Position numbers and translations under genes: made by a program. The notes beneath the pieces were generated by a model. The model saw nothing but the letters and a program-made list of their open reading frames with translations, did no database searches and was not told where the DNA came from. Shown here one piece after another: positions 9,105 through 18,353 of a stretch of DNA of 64,000 nucleotides. Source of the stretch: Streptomyces sp. SAT1. Its GTDB lineage: Bacteria; Actinomycetota; Actinomycetes; Streptomycetales; Streptomycetaceae. The stretch is from positions 248,001 to 312,000 of the forward strand of contig NZ_CP015849.1 of NCBI RefSeq assembly GCF_001654495.1. Direction: 5' to 3'. Position 1 is the first letter of the stretch, and each line of letters starts with the position of its first letter.

Positions 9105-10350
9105 CCTGGCGGTCTACCTGGCCGCCACCGTCCTGCTCGTCTTCGCCGGGCACCGGCTGTGGACCACCCGCGGCGACGGCGCCGATCCCGCGCAGCGCCA
9201 TGTCGCCGGGTTCGCGTGGTGCCTGGGCACGGCACTGCTGTTCAACGCGCGGGCGACCCTCGACGCGGTGAGCCGCCTCCTGCCGCGGCACTACGCCGAC
9301 CTGCTGGTCACGCATGAACTGAAGACCGCCGCCCTGACGTTCCTGGTGCTGGTCGCCCACGCCCTCACCGCCGCGGACCGCGATCCGCACGCGGCGCGGC
9401 GCCGCAGACGCCGCCAGGTCCTGCTCGCCGGGGCCGTGCAGGCGGGTTCGGCCATTCTCTTCCTGCTGGCGGCGGTGACGACCGACGCCGGGCGGGGCGT
9501 GCTGCGGGCGGACCGGGGCTGGGCACTGGCCGCCTACAACGCGGTGTTCGCCTGCTACGGCTGCTTCTGCCTGCTCGTCCTGGTCCGCGCCCTCGCCCGG
9601 CACGCCCGCCGGACCACGTCCGGACCGCTGCGGGCCGGGCTCAGGATGATGATGCTGGCCGCCGCGTCCGGCGCGCTGTGGACGCTGTGGGCGTTCAACG
9701 ACGTGGCGTCCGATCTGTCCCGTGGCGAGCAGGGGCTGGGTGAGGACCTCGTCTCCGCCGTGCTGGGCGCGGTGACCGCGCTGCTCGCCACCGGCGGGGC
9801 CACCACCAGTCTGTGGGGCGGCCGGCTGACCGCACCGCTGCGCTGGCTGCGCGCCCGCCGCACCTACCGGGCGCTGGAGCCGCTCTGGGCCGAACTGCAC
9901 TCCGTGCTCCCGGAGATAGCGCTCGACGGGCCGGCCGCTGTGTGGCGCCGGGGGCCGCGGCACGCCGAGTTCGCGCTGTACCGCCGGGTCATCGAGATCC
10001 GCGACGCGCACCTGGCGCTCCGCCCCCACCAGGAGCCCGGTCTGCCGGAGGAGGTGGTGCGCGCCCTGGCACGGGCCGCCGGGCCCGAGGACGCCTTCGA
10101 CCGGCACGCCGTGGTGGAGGCCGCGGTCATCGCCGCCGCCCTGGAGCACAAGCGCGCGGACCGGCCGCACGAGGCCGCCTCGGCGCGCGGCGGCGCGGGC
10201 GGCGCGCCGGGGCCGCTGCCCCGGACCGTCGAGGCGGAGGCGGCCTGGCTGCTGGAGGTCACCGCCGCGTTCACCCGGTCGGCGACGGTCGCCGGTGTCC
10301 GCGCCCGTGCGCGTGCCCGTGCCGCGGAGCCCGTGCCGTCCTCCGAGTGA
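9097..10350 (+). CDS. MAB_1171c-type (DUF6545) integral membrane protein
   Basis: A 417-residue protein whose first 240 residues form about seven hydrophobic segments: DLAVYLAATVLLVFAG, VAGFAWCLGTALLF, TAALTFLVLVAHAL, VLLAGAVQAGSAILFLLAAV, AAYNAVFACYGCFCLLVLV, MMMLAAASGALWTLWAF and a last one near LVSAVLGAVTALLA. A cytosolic C-terminal domain of about 170 residues follows (RTYRALEPLWAELHSVLPEI onward). This arrangement matches the family annotated as MAB_1171c putative transporter. Despite that name there is no transport motif; a membrane sensor or effector is equally possible. ATG 9097 overlaps the peptidase stop. It is last in the XRE-peptidase-membrane cassette. Confidence 0.75.
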   Translation: MADLAVYLAATVLLVFAGHRLWTTRGDGADPAQRHVAGFAWCLGTALLFNARATLDAVSRLLPRHYADLLVTHELKTAALTFLVLVAHALTAADRDPHAARRRRRRQVLLAGAVQAGSAILFLLAAVTTDAGRGVLRADRGWALAAYNAVFACYGCFCLLVLVRALARHARRTTSGPLRAGLRMMMLAAASGALWTLWAFNDVASDLSRGEQGLGEDLVSAVLGAVTALLATGGATTSLWGGRLTAPLRWLRARRTYRALEPLWAELHSVLPEIALDGPAAVWRRGPRHAEFALYRRVIEIRDAHLALRPHQEPGLPEEVVRALARAAGPEDAFDRHAVVEAAVIAAALEHKRADRPHEAASARGGAGGAPGPLPRTVEAEAAWLLEVTAAFTRSATVAGVRARARARAAEPVPSSE

Positions 10351-10505
10351 ACTCCCGTGCGGTCCGGGCCACCTGCTTCACCCGAGCCGCGGGTTTCAGC
10401 CGGGCGAGTAGCCGACTCCCCGGCGGCGGCGGCCGGGTTGCGGCATCCTCGTTGGTTCGGACGCGGTCCCGCCGACCCGGCGGGACGCGAGGGAGGGAGA
10501 CGGTC

Positions 10506-11081
10506 GTGGTGTGGCAGACGGAGGAGTTCGAGGCGTCCCACGAGGGGTACGTCGGCGCGGTCCTGGCCGACGGCAGCGAACCGAAGCCGGTCATCATCGA
10601 CATCGGCAGCGGGACGAACATGTACCAGACCAGTGAGTGGTGGGCCTACAGCGGCAAGTGGGGCAGGCCGAGGGCCGCTGCCTACCGGGGGGCGTGCTCG
10701 TGCGACTGGCGCGGCCCGGACCATCCCGTCGACTGGGACGACATCGGCGACGGCGGACTGGAGGACCTGGACGTCGGTGCCGCGCACGACGACTGGTCCG
10801 CGCACATCGACGCCGTGGACCGCCGGGCCGTGCCGGTCCCGGAGGAGATCGCGGAGGCCCTGGTCCGGCTGGAGGCGCGGCTCTCCCGGCTCGTCGACCA
10901 GGCTCCGGTGGCGGCGCTGCGGGCCGTGCGGCAACTGGAGCAGCTCACGCGCGACATCGGCCACGAGGCCGCCTACGCCGCCGAGGCGGACGAGTTGTCG
11001 GCCGAGACGATCGGCCAGGGGCTCGGCATCAGCGCCGGTGCGGCCCGCTCCCGGCTCACCGGGTACCGGCTGCGCCGCTGA
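10506..11081 (+). CDS. hypothetical protein with a helix-turn-helix-like C-terminus
   Basis: A 191-residue acidic protein with no family I recognise. The N-terminal half is rich in Trp, Tyr and Asp (WWAYSGKWGRPRAAAYRGAC, CDWRGPDHPVDWDDIGDGGL). The middle is helical and contains LVRLEARLSRLVDQAP. The last 30 residues (LSAETIGQGLGISAGAARSR) look like a sigma-factor region-4 or transposase-type helix-turn-helix. The GTG at 10506 follows GAGGGAGGGAG; GTG 10509 is an alternative. It lies 155 bp after the membrane protein gene and probably has its own promoter. A strong terminator follows at 11134. Confidence 0.6.
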   Translation: MVWQTEEFEASHEGYVGAVLADGSEPKPVIIDIGSGTNMYQTSEWWAYSGKWGRPRAAAYRGACSCDWRGPDHPVDWDDIGDGGLEDLDVGAAHDDWSAHIDAVDRRAVPVPEEIAEALVRLEARLSRLVDQAPVAALRAVRQLEQLTRDIGHEAAYAAEADELSAETIGQGLGISAGAARSRLTGYRLRR

Positions 11082-11133
11082 CGCCTCCGGCGCGGGCAGG
11101 GCCGCGGTGCGGGGTCGCGCCCCCGCTGAGCGG

Positions 11134-11173
11134 ACCGGGGACGGCGGGCCGGGCGTGGCCCGCCGTCCCCGGT
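11134..11173. terminator. bidirectional factor-independent-type terminator
   Basis: A perfect 17-bp stem, ACCGGGGACGGCGGGCC (11134-11150) pairing with 11157-11173 across a 6-base loop. It lies between the convergent stops of the hypothetical gene (11081) and the solute-binding protein gene (11180). No U-tract follows, as is usual in streptomycetes. Confidence 0.85.
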
Positions 11174-11179
11174 GGTACG

Positions 11180-12862
11180 TCACTTCTCCCAGCCGACCGT
11201 CTCCGGAAGGGGGTTGTGGAAGATGGTCGCGCCGACGTTGGCGAGGCCCTTCTTCACCCCGTAGGTGGAGGGGCCGCTGAACAGCGGGAGGAAGGCGTAC
11301 TGCTGGAGCGCCCGGCGTTCCACCTCGTTGGCCTTCTTCGCCTGCGCGGTGAGGTCGGCGACCTGGGCGACGGAGCGGATCTCCTTGTCGAGGGCCGGGG
11401 AGCCCGCGCCGGTGAGGTTGGAGTCGCGGTCGGAGCAGTAGAAGTCGCACAGGTAGCGGGCGCCGAACGGGTCCATGGAGCGGTTGCCCGACAGGAACAG
11501 GTCGAATTTGCGGTCGCTGAGGATGCTGGAGAACTCCGACTCGTCGGCCTTCTTGATGTCGAGGCGGACGCCCACGGTCTTCAGCATCGCCGCGAAGGCG
11601 CCGGCGGTCGCCTTGCCCAGGGCGTCGTCGCCGAGGAGGGTGTAGCCGACTTCGAGCTTCTTGCCGTCCTTGGCTCGTATGCCGTCGGATCCGGGCTTCC
11701 AGCCCGCCGCGTCGAGCGCCTTGCCGGCCTCCTCGGGCGCGTACTTGAGGACGGCGGAGACGTTGTCCTGGTAGTTCTTCTGGAAGCTGTAGAGGATGGC
11801 CGAACCGGGCAGCGGTTCGGTGTAGTCGAGGCCCTGGAACTGGATCTTCGCGATCTGCGCGCGGTCGATGCTCTCCTCGATGGCCTTGCGCACGGCCGGG
11901 TCGGCGAGCACGGTGGACCTGGTGTTGAAGTAGAGCGAGTACTCGAAGGGGCTGCCTCCGCTGCGGATCTCCGTGCCCTTGAGTCCCTTGATCTGCTTGA
12001 GGCTCTCGGCGTCGCCGACGGCGACGTAGTCGAGCTGCCCGTTCTTGAAGGCGTTGACGGCCGCGGCCGACTCCAGGTTGACGTAGACGCGCTTGTCGAG
12101 CTTGCCCTTCTTGCCCCACCACTTGGGGTTGCGCACGAAGGTGATGTTGCCGGAGTGGGTGTCCCACGTGCCGACGGTGTAGGGGCCCGTGCCCCACTCC
12201 GGGTGCGCCTTCTTGACGTAGGCGTTGTTGAAGTTCTGGACGGTCGCGGCCTTGGGGTGCAGGAAGGTGGTGAACAGGGCGGACCAGGAGGCGTTGACGC
12301 CCTTGAAGGTGATGACGGCCTGCTTGGCGTCCGCGCCCTCGACGACCGAGGTGATCTGGGAGTAACCGTCCGTGGAGGAGGCGGAGAAGGACTTGTCGGA
12401 ACCGTTGTTGGCCTGCCAGGTGGCCTTGACGGCGGTCCAGTCGATGGGGGTGCCGTCGTTGAAGACGGCCTTGGGGTTGATGGTCAGCACGACCTTCTGG
12501 TCGCCGCCGCTCACGGAGACCTTCACATCGCTGAAGTAGTCCGGGTTGTACTGCACCTCGCCGGTCGGCGAGTAGGTGATCGCGACGGCGTTGTACCAGG
12601 CCCAGACGCGGGACGCGGTCAGTGTGGAGTTCACATGGAAGGGGTTGCCCTGGTCGTCGAAGGTGCCGACCGTGGTGTAGCTGCCGCCGTCCTTGATCCG
12701 GTCGTAGGGCACGGGGTTGTAGTCGGCGGCGGACGACGCTGCCGTGGGGCTGTTCTTCGCGCCCGGGGCGGCGGAGTCCGTGCCGGTGGAGGACTGGCAC
12801 GCGGTGGCGGTGACGGTGACGGCGGCGATCAGGGCGACGGGCAGGGCCAGTCGTGCGCGCAT
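11180..12862 (-). CDS. peptide ABC transporter substrate-binding lipoprotein (family 5)
   Basis: Extracytoplasmic lipoprotein of 560 residues that captures peptides or a similar ligand for the adjacent permeases. The N-terminus has a lipoprotein signal (MRARLALPVALIAAVTVTAT then AC), with Cys at about residue 22 as the lipidation site. A low-complexity Ser/Ala linker follows, then the SBP_bac_5 fold. Family segments include SYTTVGTFDDQGNP, VLTINPKAVFNDGTPIDW, KHPEWGTGPYTV-like KAHPEWGTGPYTV, and the repeated Asn/Tyr-rich blocks near the C-terminus. ATG 12862 is chosen because it gives the signal peptide directly. It is the last gene of the operon, 128 bp after the fused ATPase gene. Confidence 0.9.
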   Translation of the reverse strand: MRARLALPVALIAAVTVTATACQSSTGTDSAAPGAKNSPTAASSAADYNPVPYDRIKDGGSYTTVGTFDDQGNPFHVNSTLTASRVWAWYNAVAITYSPTGEVQYNPDYFSDVKVSVSGGDQKVVLTINPKAVFNDGTPIDWTAVKATWQANNGSDKSFSASSTDGYSQITSVVEGADAKQAVITFKGVNASWSALFTTFLHPKAATVQNFNNAYVKKAHPEWGTGPYTVGTWDTHSGNITFVRNPKWWGKKGKLDKRVYVNLESAAAVNAFKNGQLDYVAVGDAESLKQIKGLKGTEIRSGGSPFEYSLYFNTRSTVLADPAVRKAIEESIDRAQIAKIQFQGLDYTEPLPGSAILYSFQKNYQDNVSAVLKYAPEEAGKALDAAGWKPGSDGIRAKDGKKLEVGYTLLGDDALGKATAGAFAAMLKTVGVRLDIKKADESEFSSILSDRKFDLFLSGNRSMDPFGARYLCDFYCSDRDSNLTGAGSPALDKEIRSVAQVADLTAQAKKANEVERRALQQYAFLPLFSGPSTYGVKKGLANVGATIFHNPLPETVGWEK

Positions 12863-12990
12863 GGCGGGGTGTTCCTTCAGGGAGTGGGGTGGGTGAGGGC
12901 ACGGCGCGGCGCCGCCGGTGACGGGCGCGGGACGGCGTGCCGGGTGTACGGATTCGGGGAGCGGGCGGGATGCCCGTCGCCGGGGTGTGC

Positions 12991-15075
12991 TCAGACGCCG
13001 TGACAGGCGTAGCGGTGGCCCGGGTCGTCGGCGGCGGACGTCTGGGCCGGACGTTCCGTGCGGCAGCGGTGGCGCAGTTCCTCGTCGGCGAGGCGGTACA
13101 GCGGGCACCGGTCGACGAAGACGCAACCGGCGGTCGGCCGGGCGGCGTTGGGCGGCTCGCCCTCCAGCACGACACGCTCGCGGGTGCGTTCGCGCTCCGG
13201 GTCGGGGACCGGGACCGCCGACAGGAGCGCCCGGGTGTAGGGGTGCCGCGGCCCGGAGAAGACGGCCTCGGTCGCCCCGGTCTCGACGATCTGCCCCAGG
13301 TACATCACCGCGATGCGGTCGGCGATGTACCGGACCACGGCGAGGTCGTGGGCGACCACCAGGTAGGCGAGGTCGAGTTCCCGTTTGAGCCGGGCCAGCA
13401 GGTTGATCACGCCGGCCTGTACCGAGACGTCCAGCGCGGAGAGCGGTTCGTCGAGCACGAGCAGCTTCGGTTCGGTCGCCAGGGCGCGGGCGATGCCGAC
13501 CCGTTGGCGCTGGCCGCCGGAGAGCGCGGCCGGGAACCGGTCGCCGACCGTGTCGTCCAGGCCCACCAGGTGCAGCAGTTCGCGGACCCGGGCGGGGATC
13601 GTGTCGCGGTCGCGGCCGATCGCGCGCAGCGGTTCGGCCAGCGAGTGGAAGACGGGCAGCCGGGGGTCCAGGGCCCCCATCGGGTCCTGCATGACGATCT
13701 GCACGTCCCGCCGCAACTCCCGTGCGCGGCCACGGGAGTCGAGGGTGGCGACGTCGGTGCCGCCGATCTCGATACGGCCGCCCTCGGGCCGGGCGAGCCG
13801 CAGGATCTCCAGCAGGGTCGTGGTCTTGCCGCTGCCGGACTCGCCGACCAGGCCGAGCGTCTCCCCCGCGCGCAGTTCGAAGCCGACCCGGTCGACGGCG
13901 CGCAGCGTGCCGACCCGGCGCTTGAGCAGGGCGCCCTTGGTGACGGGGAACGTCTTGACCAGGTCCTCGACCCGGAGCACCACCTCACCGGTCGCGGTCG
14001 GGTCCGGGGCGGCGGGCGACCCGGCGGGCGCGGCGCCGCCGGTGGGGTCCAGGGAGCCGTCGGCGATCTCGGCGGCGCGCAGGCAGGCCGCGCTGCCGTG
14101 TCCGGCGACGGGGAGCAGCTCCGGTTCGGCGGTGCGGCAGGTGTCGAGGGCGACGGCGCAGCGCGGCGCGAAGGGGCAGCCGCCGGTGAGTCCGGCCAGG
14201 GCGGGCGGTTCCCCGCCGACGGGGACCAGGGGGCGGCGGGTGCCGCCGTCGACGGTGGGCACGGCGGCCAGCAGCCGCGCGGTGTACGGCATCTTCGGCC
14301 GGCGGAAGAGTTCCCCGGCGCCGGCGTGCTCCACGAAGCGGCCCGCGTACATGACGGCGACGTCGTCGGCGTGTCCCGCGACCACCCCGAGGTCGTGGGT
14401 GATGAGGACGAGCCCGGCGCCGGTCTCCCGCTGGGCCAGCCGCAGTACGTCGAGGATCTGGGCCTGCACGGTGACGTCGAGCGCGGTGGTGGGTTCGTCG
14501 GCGACGAGCACGGCGGGCCGGTTGGCGATGGCCAGGGCGATGACGACGCGCTGGCGCATGCCGCCGGAGAACTCGTGCGGGAAGGCGCCGGCCCGGCCGC
14601 GCGGGTCGGGGATGCCGACGAGGTCGAGGAGGGCGACGGCCTGCTCCCAGGCGGCCCGTTTCGTCAGGTCCTGGTGGACGCGGAGCGCGTCGGAGAGCAG
14701 CCGGCCCACGGAGTAGATGGGGGTGAGGGCGGACAGCGGGTCCTGGAAGACCATGCCGATGGAGTTGCCGCGGATCCTCGACAGCGCCCGGTCGTCGAGG
14801 CCGACGAGGTCCTGTCCGCCGAGCAGTACCTGTCCGCGCAGTTCGGCGGCGGGCGGCAGCAGCCCCATGATGCCCATGGCGGTGGCCGACTTGCCGGATC
14901 CGGACTCGCCGACGACGCACAGGGTGCGGCCGGGCAGCAGATCGAAGCTGACGCCGCGTACCGCCTCGACCGGTCCCGCCTCGGAGGGGAAGGTGACGCG
15001 CAGGTCCCGTACGGACAGGGCCGGGGCGGGCCCGGCGGCGGGTGCCGGGGCGGGCAGGGGGGTGGCGAGGGTCAT
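12991..15075 (-). CDS. fused dipeptide/oligopeptide ABC transporter ATPase (DppD-DppF type)
   Basis: A 694-residue protein with two complete ABC ATPase domains, equivalent to separate DppD and DppF. The first has Walker A GESGSGKSA (about residue 57), signature FSGGMRQRV and Walker B VLVADEPTTALD. The second has GESGSGKTT (about 420), signature LSGGQRQRV and VLDEPLSALD. Each domain ends with the cysteine-containing oligopeptide transporter motif (CPFAPRC and CVFVDRC). A Pro/Ala/Gly linker joins the halves. ATG 15075 overlaps the stop of the DppC-like permease gene (ATGA). The second half powers the same importer; fusion is common in actinomycetes. Confidence 0.93.
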   Translation of the reverse strand: MTLATPLPAPAPAAGPAPALSVRDLRVTFPSEAGPVEAVRGVSFDLLPGRTLCVVGESGSGKSATAMGIMGLLPPAAELRGQVLLGGQDLVGLDDRALSRIRGNSIGMVFQDPLSALTPIYSVGRLLSDALRVHQDLTKRAAWEQAVALLDLVGIPDPRGRAGAFPHEFSGGMRQRVVIALAIANRPAVLVADEPTTALDVTVQAQILDVLRLAQRETGAGLVLITHDLGVVAGHADDVAVMYAGRFVEHAGAGELFRRPKMPYTARLLAAVPTVDGGTRRPLVPVGGEPPALAGLTGGCPFAPRCAVALDTCRTAEPELLPVAGHGSAACLRAAEIADGSLDPTGGAAPAGSPAAPDPTATGEVVLRVEDLVKTFPVTKGALLKRRVGTLRAVDRVGFELRAGETLGLVGESGSGKTTTLLEILRLARPEGGRIEIGGTDVATLDSRGRARELRRDVQIVMQDPMGALDPRLPVFHSLAEPLRAIGRDRDTIPARVRELLHLVGLDDTVGDRFPAALSGGQRQRVGIARALATEPKLLVLDEPLSALDVSVQAGVINLLARLKRELDLAYLVVAHDLAVVRYIADRIAVMYLGQIVETGATEAVFSGPRHPYTRALLSAVPVPDPERERTRERVVLEGEPPNAARPTAGCVFVDRCPLYRLADEELRHRCRTERPAQTSAADDPGHRYACHGV

Positions 15076-16061
15076 CGTCGGCCTCCTGCCGAGCCGGTCA
15101 CCGAGGTGGGGTCGAGGGCGTCGCGCAGTCCGTCGCCGATGAAGGTCATCGACACGGTGAGCAGGACGACGAGCCCGGCCGGGAAGGCGAAGAGCCACGG
15201 TGCGCTGGTGAGGGTGCCCGCGCCGTCGGCGAGCATCGTGCCGAGGGAGACGTCCGGTGTCTGGACGCCGAACCCGAGGAAGGACAGGGCGGTCTCGCTG
15301 AGGACGGTCGCGACGACACCGAGGGTCAGGTTGACGATCAGCAGGGAGCCGAGGTTGGGGATGATGTGGCGCAGGATGACGCGCAGCGGGCCGACGCCCA
15401 TGAACTCGGCCGCCTTCACATAGTCCCGTTCGCGCAGGGACGTCGAGACGGACCAGATGACCCGTGCGGTCGGCATCCAGCCGAACACGGTCAGCACGAC
15501 GATCAGGACGCGCCAGTCGCCGGCCAGCCGGTGCGAGACGAGGGCGAGGATCAGGAACGAGGGGACGACGAGGAGGAAGTGGATGACGGCGAGTGTCGCG
15601 CGTTCCACCCGGCCGCCGAAGTACGCGGCGCCGGAACCGATCACCGCGGCGAGCGCGATGGTCAGCACCGACACGCTCACGGCGATCGTCAGGGAGCGCT
15701 GGAGCCCGTGCACGGCGCAGGCGTAGATGTCGTTGCCGCCCTGGTTGGTGCCGAACCAGTGCAGGGCGCTCGGCGGCCGGGTGAGCGCGGCGAAGTCGGC
15801 GTCGGTGTGGCTGTAGGGGGTGAACCGGCCGCCGAGGGCGCTGAACAGCACCAGCAGCAGGAGGATCAGCACGCCGACGACGGCGAGCCGGTTGCGCAGG
15901 AAGCGCCGCAGGTAGAGGCGGCCGAGGCCGAGGTGTGCGGGCCGGTCCGCGTCGGGTGTGCCGCGCGGTGTGCGCCGCCGCCCGCTCGGGCCGGTCGCCG
16001 GTTCGGGCCCGGGTGCGGGGACCGGACGTGCCGTCGGGCCGGGAGTCGCATCGGTGGACAT
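15072..16061 (-). CDS. peptide ABC transporter permease, DppC-like
   Basis: Inner-membrane subunit of 329 residues. A 45-residue Pro/Arg-rich cytoplasmic N-terminus precedes about six membrane segments, the first being LAVVGVLILLLLVLFSALGG. The EAA-type loop that contacts the ATPase is AAEFMGVGPLRVILRHIIPN. Typical DppC features are HWFGTNQGGNDIYACAVHGL and ETALSFLGFGVQ. ATG 16061 lies 1 bp after the DppB-like stop region, so the operon is tightly packed. Confidence 0.92.
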   Translation of the reverse strand: MSTDATPGPTARPVPAPGPEPATGPSGRRRTPRGTPDADRPAHLGLGRLYLRRFLRNRLAVVGVLILLLLVLFSALGGRFTPYSHTDADFAALTRPPSALHWFGTNQGGNDIYACAVHGLQRSLTIAVSVSVLTIALAAVIGSGAAYFGGRVERATLAVIHFLLVVPSFLILALVSHRLAGDWRVLIVVLTVFGWMPTARVIWSVSTSLRERDYVKAAEFMGVGPLRVILRHIIPNLGSLLIVNLTLGVVATVLSETALSFLGFGVQTPDVSLGTMLADGAGTLTSAPWLFAFPAGLVVLLTVSMTFIGDGLRDALDPTSVTGSAGGRR

Positions 16062-16062
16062 G

Positions 16063-17046
16063 TCAGCTCACCCGCACTCTCGGGTCGAGGAAGACCGTGG
16101 CGAGGTCGGCGAGGATCGCGCCCACGGCGGTGAGCGCCGCGGCGAAGGCGGCGGTGGCGACCGTGCCGTGCACGTCGTTGTTGCTGATGGTCTGGACGAA
16201 GTACCGCCCCATCCCGTTCCAGCCGAAGATCGTCTCGGTGATGACGGCGCCGGTGAAGACGGCCGGGACGCTGAACGCCACGGACGCCGCGGTGGGGATG
16301 AGCGCGGAGCGCAGGGCGTGCCTGCGGATGGCCTGGGCGCGGGTGAGCCCGGTGGCCCGCGCGGTGCGCACGAAGTCGGCGTCGATCGTGTCGAGGAGCA
16401 GCGAGCGCTGGGTCAGGTGGTAGCCGACGTAGCCCATCAGGGTGAGGGTCAGGGTCGGCAGGATCAGGTGCAGGAGCCGGTCGCCCAGGGTGGGGAGCAG
16501 CCCCTGTACGTCGGGCGAGTTCTCACCGGCGACGTAGAGGAAGTGCAGTCCGGCGTGCTGGTTCAGCCAGATCGCGACGAAGACGACGGCGAGGGCGGCG
16601 ACGGAGGTGGGGATGTTGAACACGAGGACGGACAGGGCCTGGGTCACCCGGTCGGCCCAGCCGTACTGGCGGGCGGCGGTGTGGACGCCGAGCGCGACGC
16701 CGATCACCACGGACAGGACGGTCGCGACGACGACCAGTTCCGCGCTGACGAGGGCGCGGTAGCCGACCTCGCCGTTGACGGGGACGCCGGTGGGCGAGGT
16801 GCCCCAGTCGAAGTGCAGGGTGACCGAGGTGAGCCAGTCCCACCAGCGGTGCACGAGCGGCACCCGGGGGTCCAGGTTGTACGGCGCGAGAGCCCGGTCG
16901 ATCTGCTCCTCGGTGCGCACGGGCCGCAGCTCACGGTAGTTCGAACGCGGGTCGAGGAACCAACTCGCCAAGAAATACGTTGCGTTGGTCGCGATCGCGA
17001 TCATCAGAAGCCAGCCCGCCGCCTTGCGTGTCACATGGCGCAGCAT
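16063..17046 (-). CDS. peptide ABC transporter permease, DppB-like
   Basis: Inner-membrane subunit of 327 residues and the first gene of the importer operon. Segments include GWLLMIAIATNATYFLASWF at the N-terminus and ELVVVATVLSVVIGVALGVH. The EAA loop is VRTARATGLTRAQAIRRHAL, followed by ETIFGWNGMGRYFVQ. ATG 17046 follows GTGAGGAGGTGCC, an excellent site; upstream codons in the same frame lack one. The ligand of the importer cannot be read from sequence, but the SBP_bac_5/DppBCDF architecture is for peptides and related molecules. Confidence 0.92.
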   Translation of the reverse strand: MLRHVTRKAAGWLLMIAIATNATYFLASWFLDPRSNYRELRPVRTEEQIDRALAPYNLDPRVPLVHRWWDWLTSVTLHFDWGTSPTGVPVNGEVGYRALVSAELVVVATVLSVVIGVALGVHTAARQYGWADRVTQALSVLVFNIPTSVAALAVVFVAIWLNQHAGLHFLYVAGENSPDVQGLLPTLGDRLLHLILPTLTLTLMGYVGYHLTQRSLLLDTIDADFVRTARATGLTRAQAIRRHALRSALIPTAASVAFSVPAVFTGAVITETIFGWNGMGRYFVQTISNNDVHGTVATAAFAAALTAVGAILADLATVFLDPRVRVS

Positions 17047-17347
17047 GCGCGGCACCTCCTCACCGCACTGGGGGTGAGCGCCCTTCGGGGCGCGCCGGAG
17101 GAACAGGTCGAGTACATGCGAGGTGCGGCTTTCTGCGGGTGCGGAACAGTGACACACGGGGTGTGCGGGTCAGCCTGGTCCGTACCGAGGGTGCGGCACC
17201 AGCCTTTCGCCGGTGCCGCCACGAGGTCGACATGTCGCCGTAGCAAACATCCCGGTATACGGGTGCAATTCGGATGATCTTGGTTCGGTCCCGCTGTTAC
17301 GTTCGCGCCGGCCCCGCGCGGATCGCGTGCGGACCGGCACGCCGGGG
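17047..17347. promoter_or_regulatory. gap between importer operon and DUF1684 gene, with hairpin 17193-17219
   Basis: No gene is supported here. A perfect 8-bp hairpin, GCGGCACC (17193-17200) with GGTGCCGC (17212-17219), lies upstream of the importer operon and could be a terminator for the region or part of its 5' leader. A GTATAC core flanked by CCCG/CGGG occurs near 17249-17265. The importer promoter should be in this stretch, but I cannot fix its -35 and -10. Confidence 0.4.
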
Positions 17348-18217
17348 TCAGTCGCTCCCGCCCCGCTCCAGCGGGATCCGCTCGCCCGCCTCCACGGCGA
17401 CGGGCAGCCGGTTCCCGGCCGGCGGGAGCGGGCAGGTGGCCAGGTCGGTGTAGGCGCAGGGCAGGTTCCCGGCACGGTTGAAGTCGACGGTCACCCGGCC
17501 GTCGGCGTCCGGTGCGGGGATCTGGAGGGAGCGGCTGGCCGCGTACGTCGTGACGCCCGAGGTGCGGTCCGTGAACAGCACCAGCAGGCTGCCGGGTGTC
17601 CTGCCGTTGAAGGCGGTGAGCCGGTGCACCCCGCCGTCCAGGGTGAACTCGACCTGACCGGGCGAGTCGTAGACGTGTTCGAGGCCCGGCACCGCGGCGC
17701 CGACCGTGACCGGGCGGGGTTCCTCGAACGCCAGGAAGCGGCCGGTGAGGACCCAGCGCGGGTCCGGCTCGTAGGCGGGCGTGTGGGTGAAGGACGTCCG
17801 CAGTCCGTTGCCTGGGTGGCGTGGGCGCAGGATGTCCTGGCCGCCGCGCCTGGCGATCTCGACGACCGCGTCACCGGCGGCGGGGTACAGGCTGTCGCGT
17901 TCGGCGATGACCCCGAAGTCGTGACGACCGCGCAGGACTTGGCCGTCGAGTGTCAGCTCCTCGACCTCGGCGAGGTCGACCACCACTCCCTCGTCGGTGC
18001 TGGACCAGGCTCCGGGCGCGTCCTCGAACCGGGCGGGACGCGCGCTCAGCCGGTGCAGGCTCGTGATCGCGAGGAATCCGTGCGGGGCGGAGAGGGCTTC
18101 CTCCTTCTGGCGGTGCCACCGCTCCCAGGCCGCGACGAAGCTCTTCCGGTCGAAGTCCTGATCGGTGTCCTGGGCGGTGTGCCGGTCGGTGTGCCGACCG
18201 GTGTCCTGGACGGTCAT
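17348..18217 (-). CDS. DUF1684 domain protein
   Basis: A 289-residue soluble protein matching the DUF1684 family in length and motifs: FVAAWERWHRQKEEALSAPH near the N-terminus, GFLAITSLHRL, and the C-terminal FNRAGNLPCAYTDLATCPLP, in which the asparagine and two cysteines are usual. The function of the family is unknown. The first 20 residues are an imperfect Asp/Thr/His repeat (DTGRHTDRHTAQDTDQD) that seems to be local DNA repetition rather than a domain. ATG 18217 follows CAAGGAGC. A small leader peptide with a conserved motif lies 137 bp upstream on the same strand. Confidence 0.85.
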   Translation of the reverse strand: MTVQDTGRHTDRHTAQDTDQDFDRKSFVAAWERWHRQKEEALSAPHGFLAITSLHRLSARPARFEDAPGAWSSTDEGVVVDLAEVEELTLDGQVLRGRHDFGVIAERDSLYPAAGDAVVEIARRGGQDILRPRHPGNGLRTSFTHTPAYEPDPRWVLTGRFLAFEEPRPVTVGAAVPGLEHVYDSPGQVEFTLDGGVHRLTAFNGRTPGSLLVLFTDRTSGVTTYAASRSLQIPAPDADGRVTVDFNRAGNLPCAYTDLATCPLPPAGNRLPVAVEAGERIPLERGGSD

Positions 18218-18353
18218 GTGTGCTCCTTGCCGGATGTGCGGGTGTGTGCGGGTGCGTGCGGCGGCGCCCGGGGACGGGACGAGCGGCACCGGTTCCGGGC
18301 AGCATCCCGCTACGCCGGGGAACGCCCGCTCGGAACAAGGGAGTTGAGGGAGG

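Noticed and set aside
9864..13175. 1103-codon minus-strand frame
   Set aside because: Spans several genes and the terminator at 11134; codon positions follow the real genes on both strands, so it is GC-driven noise.
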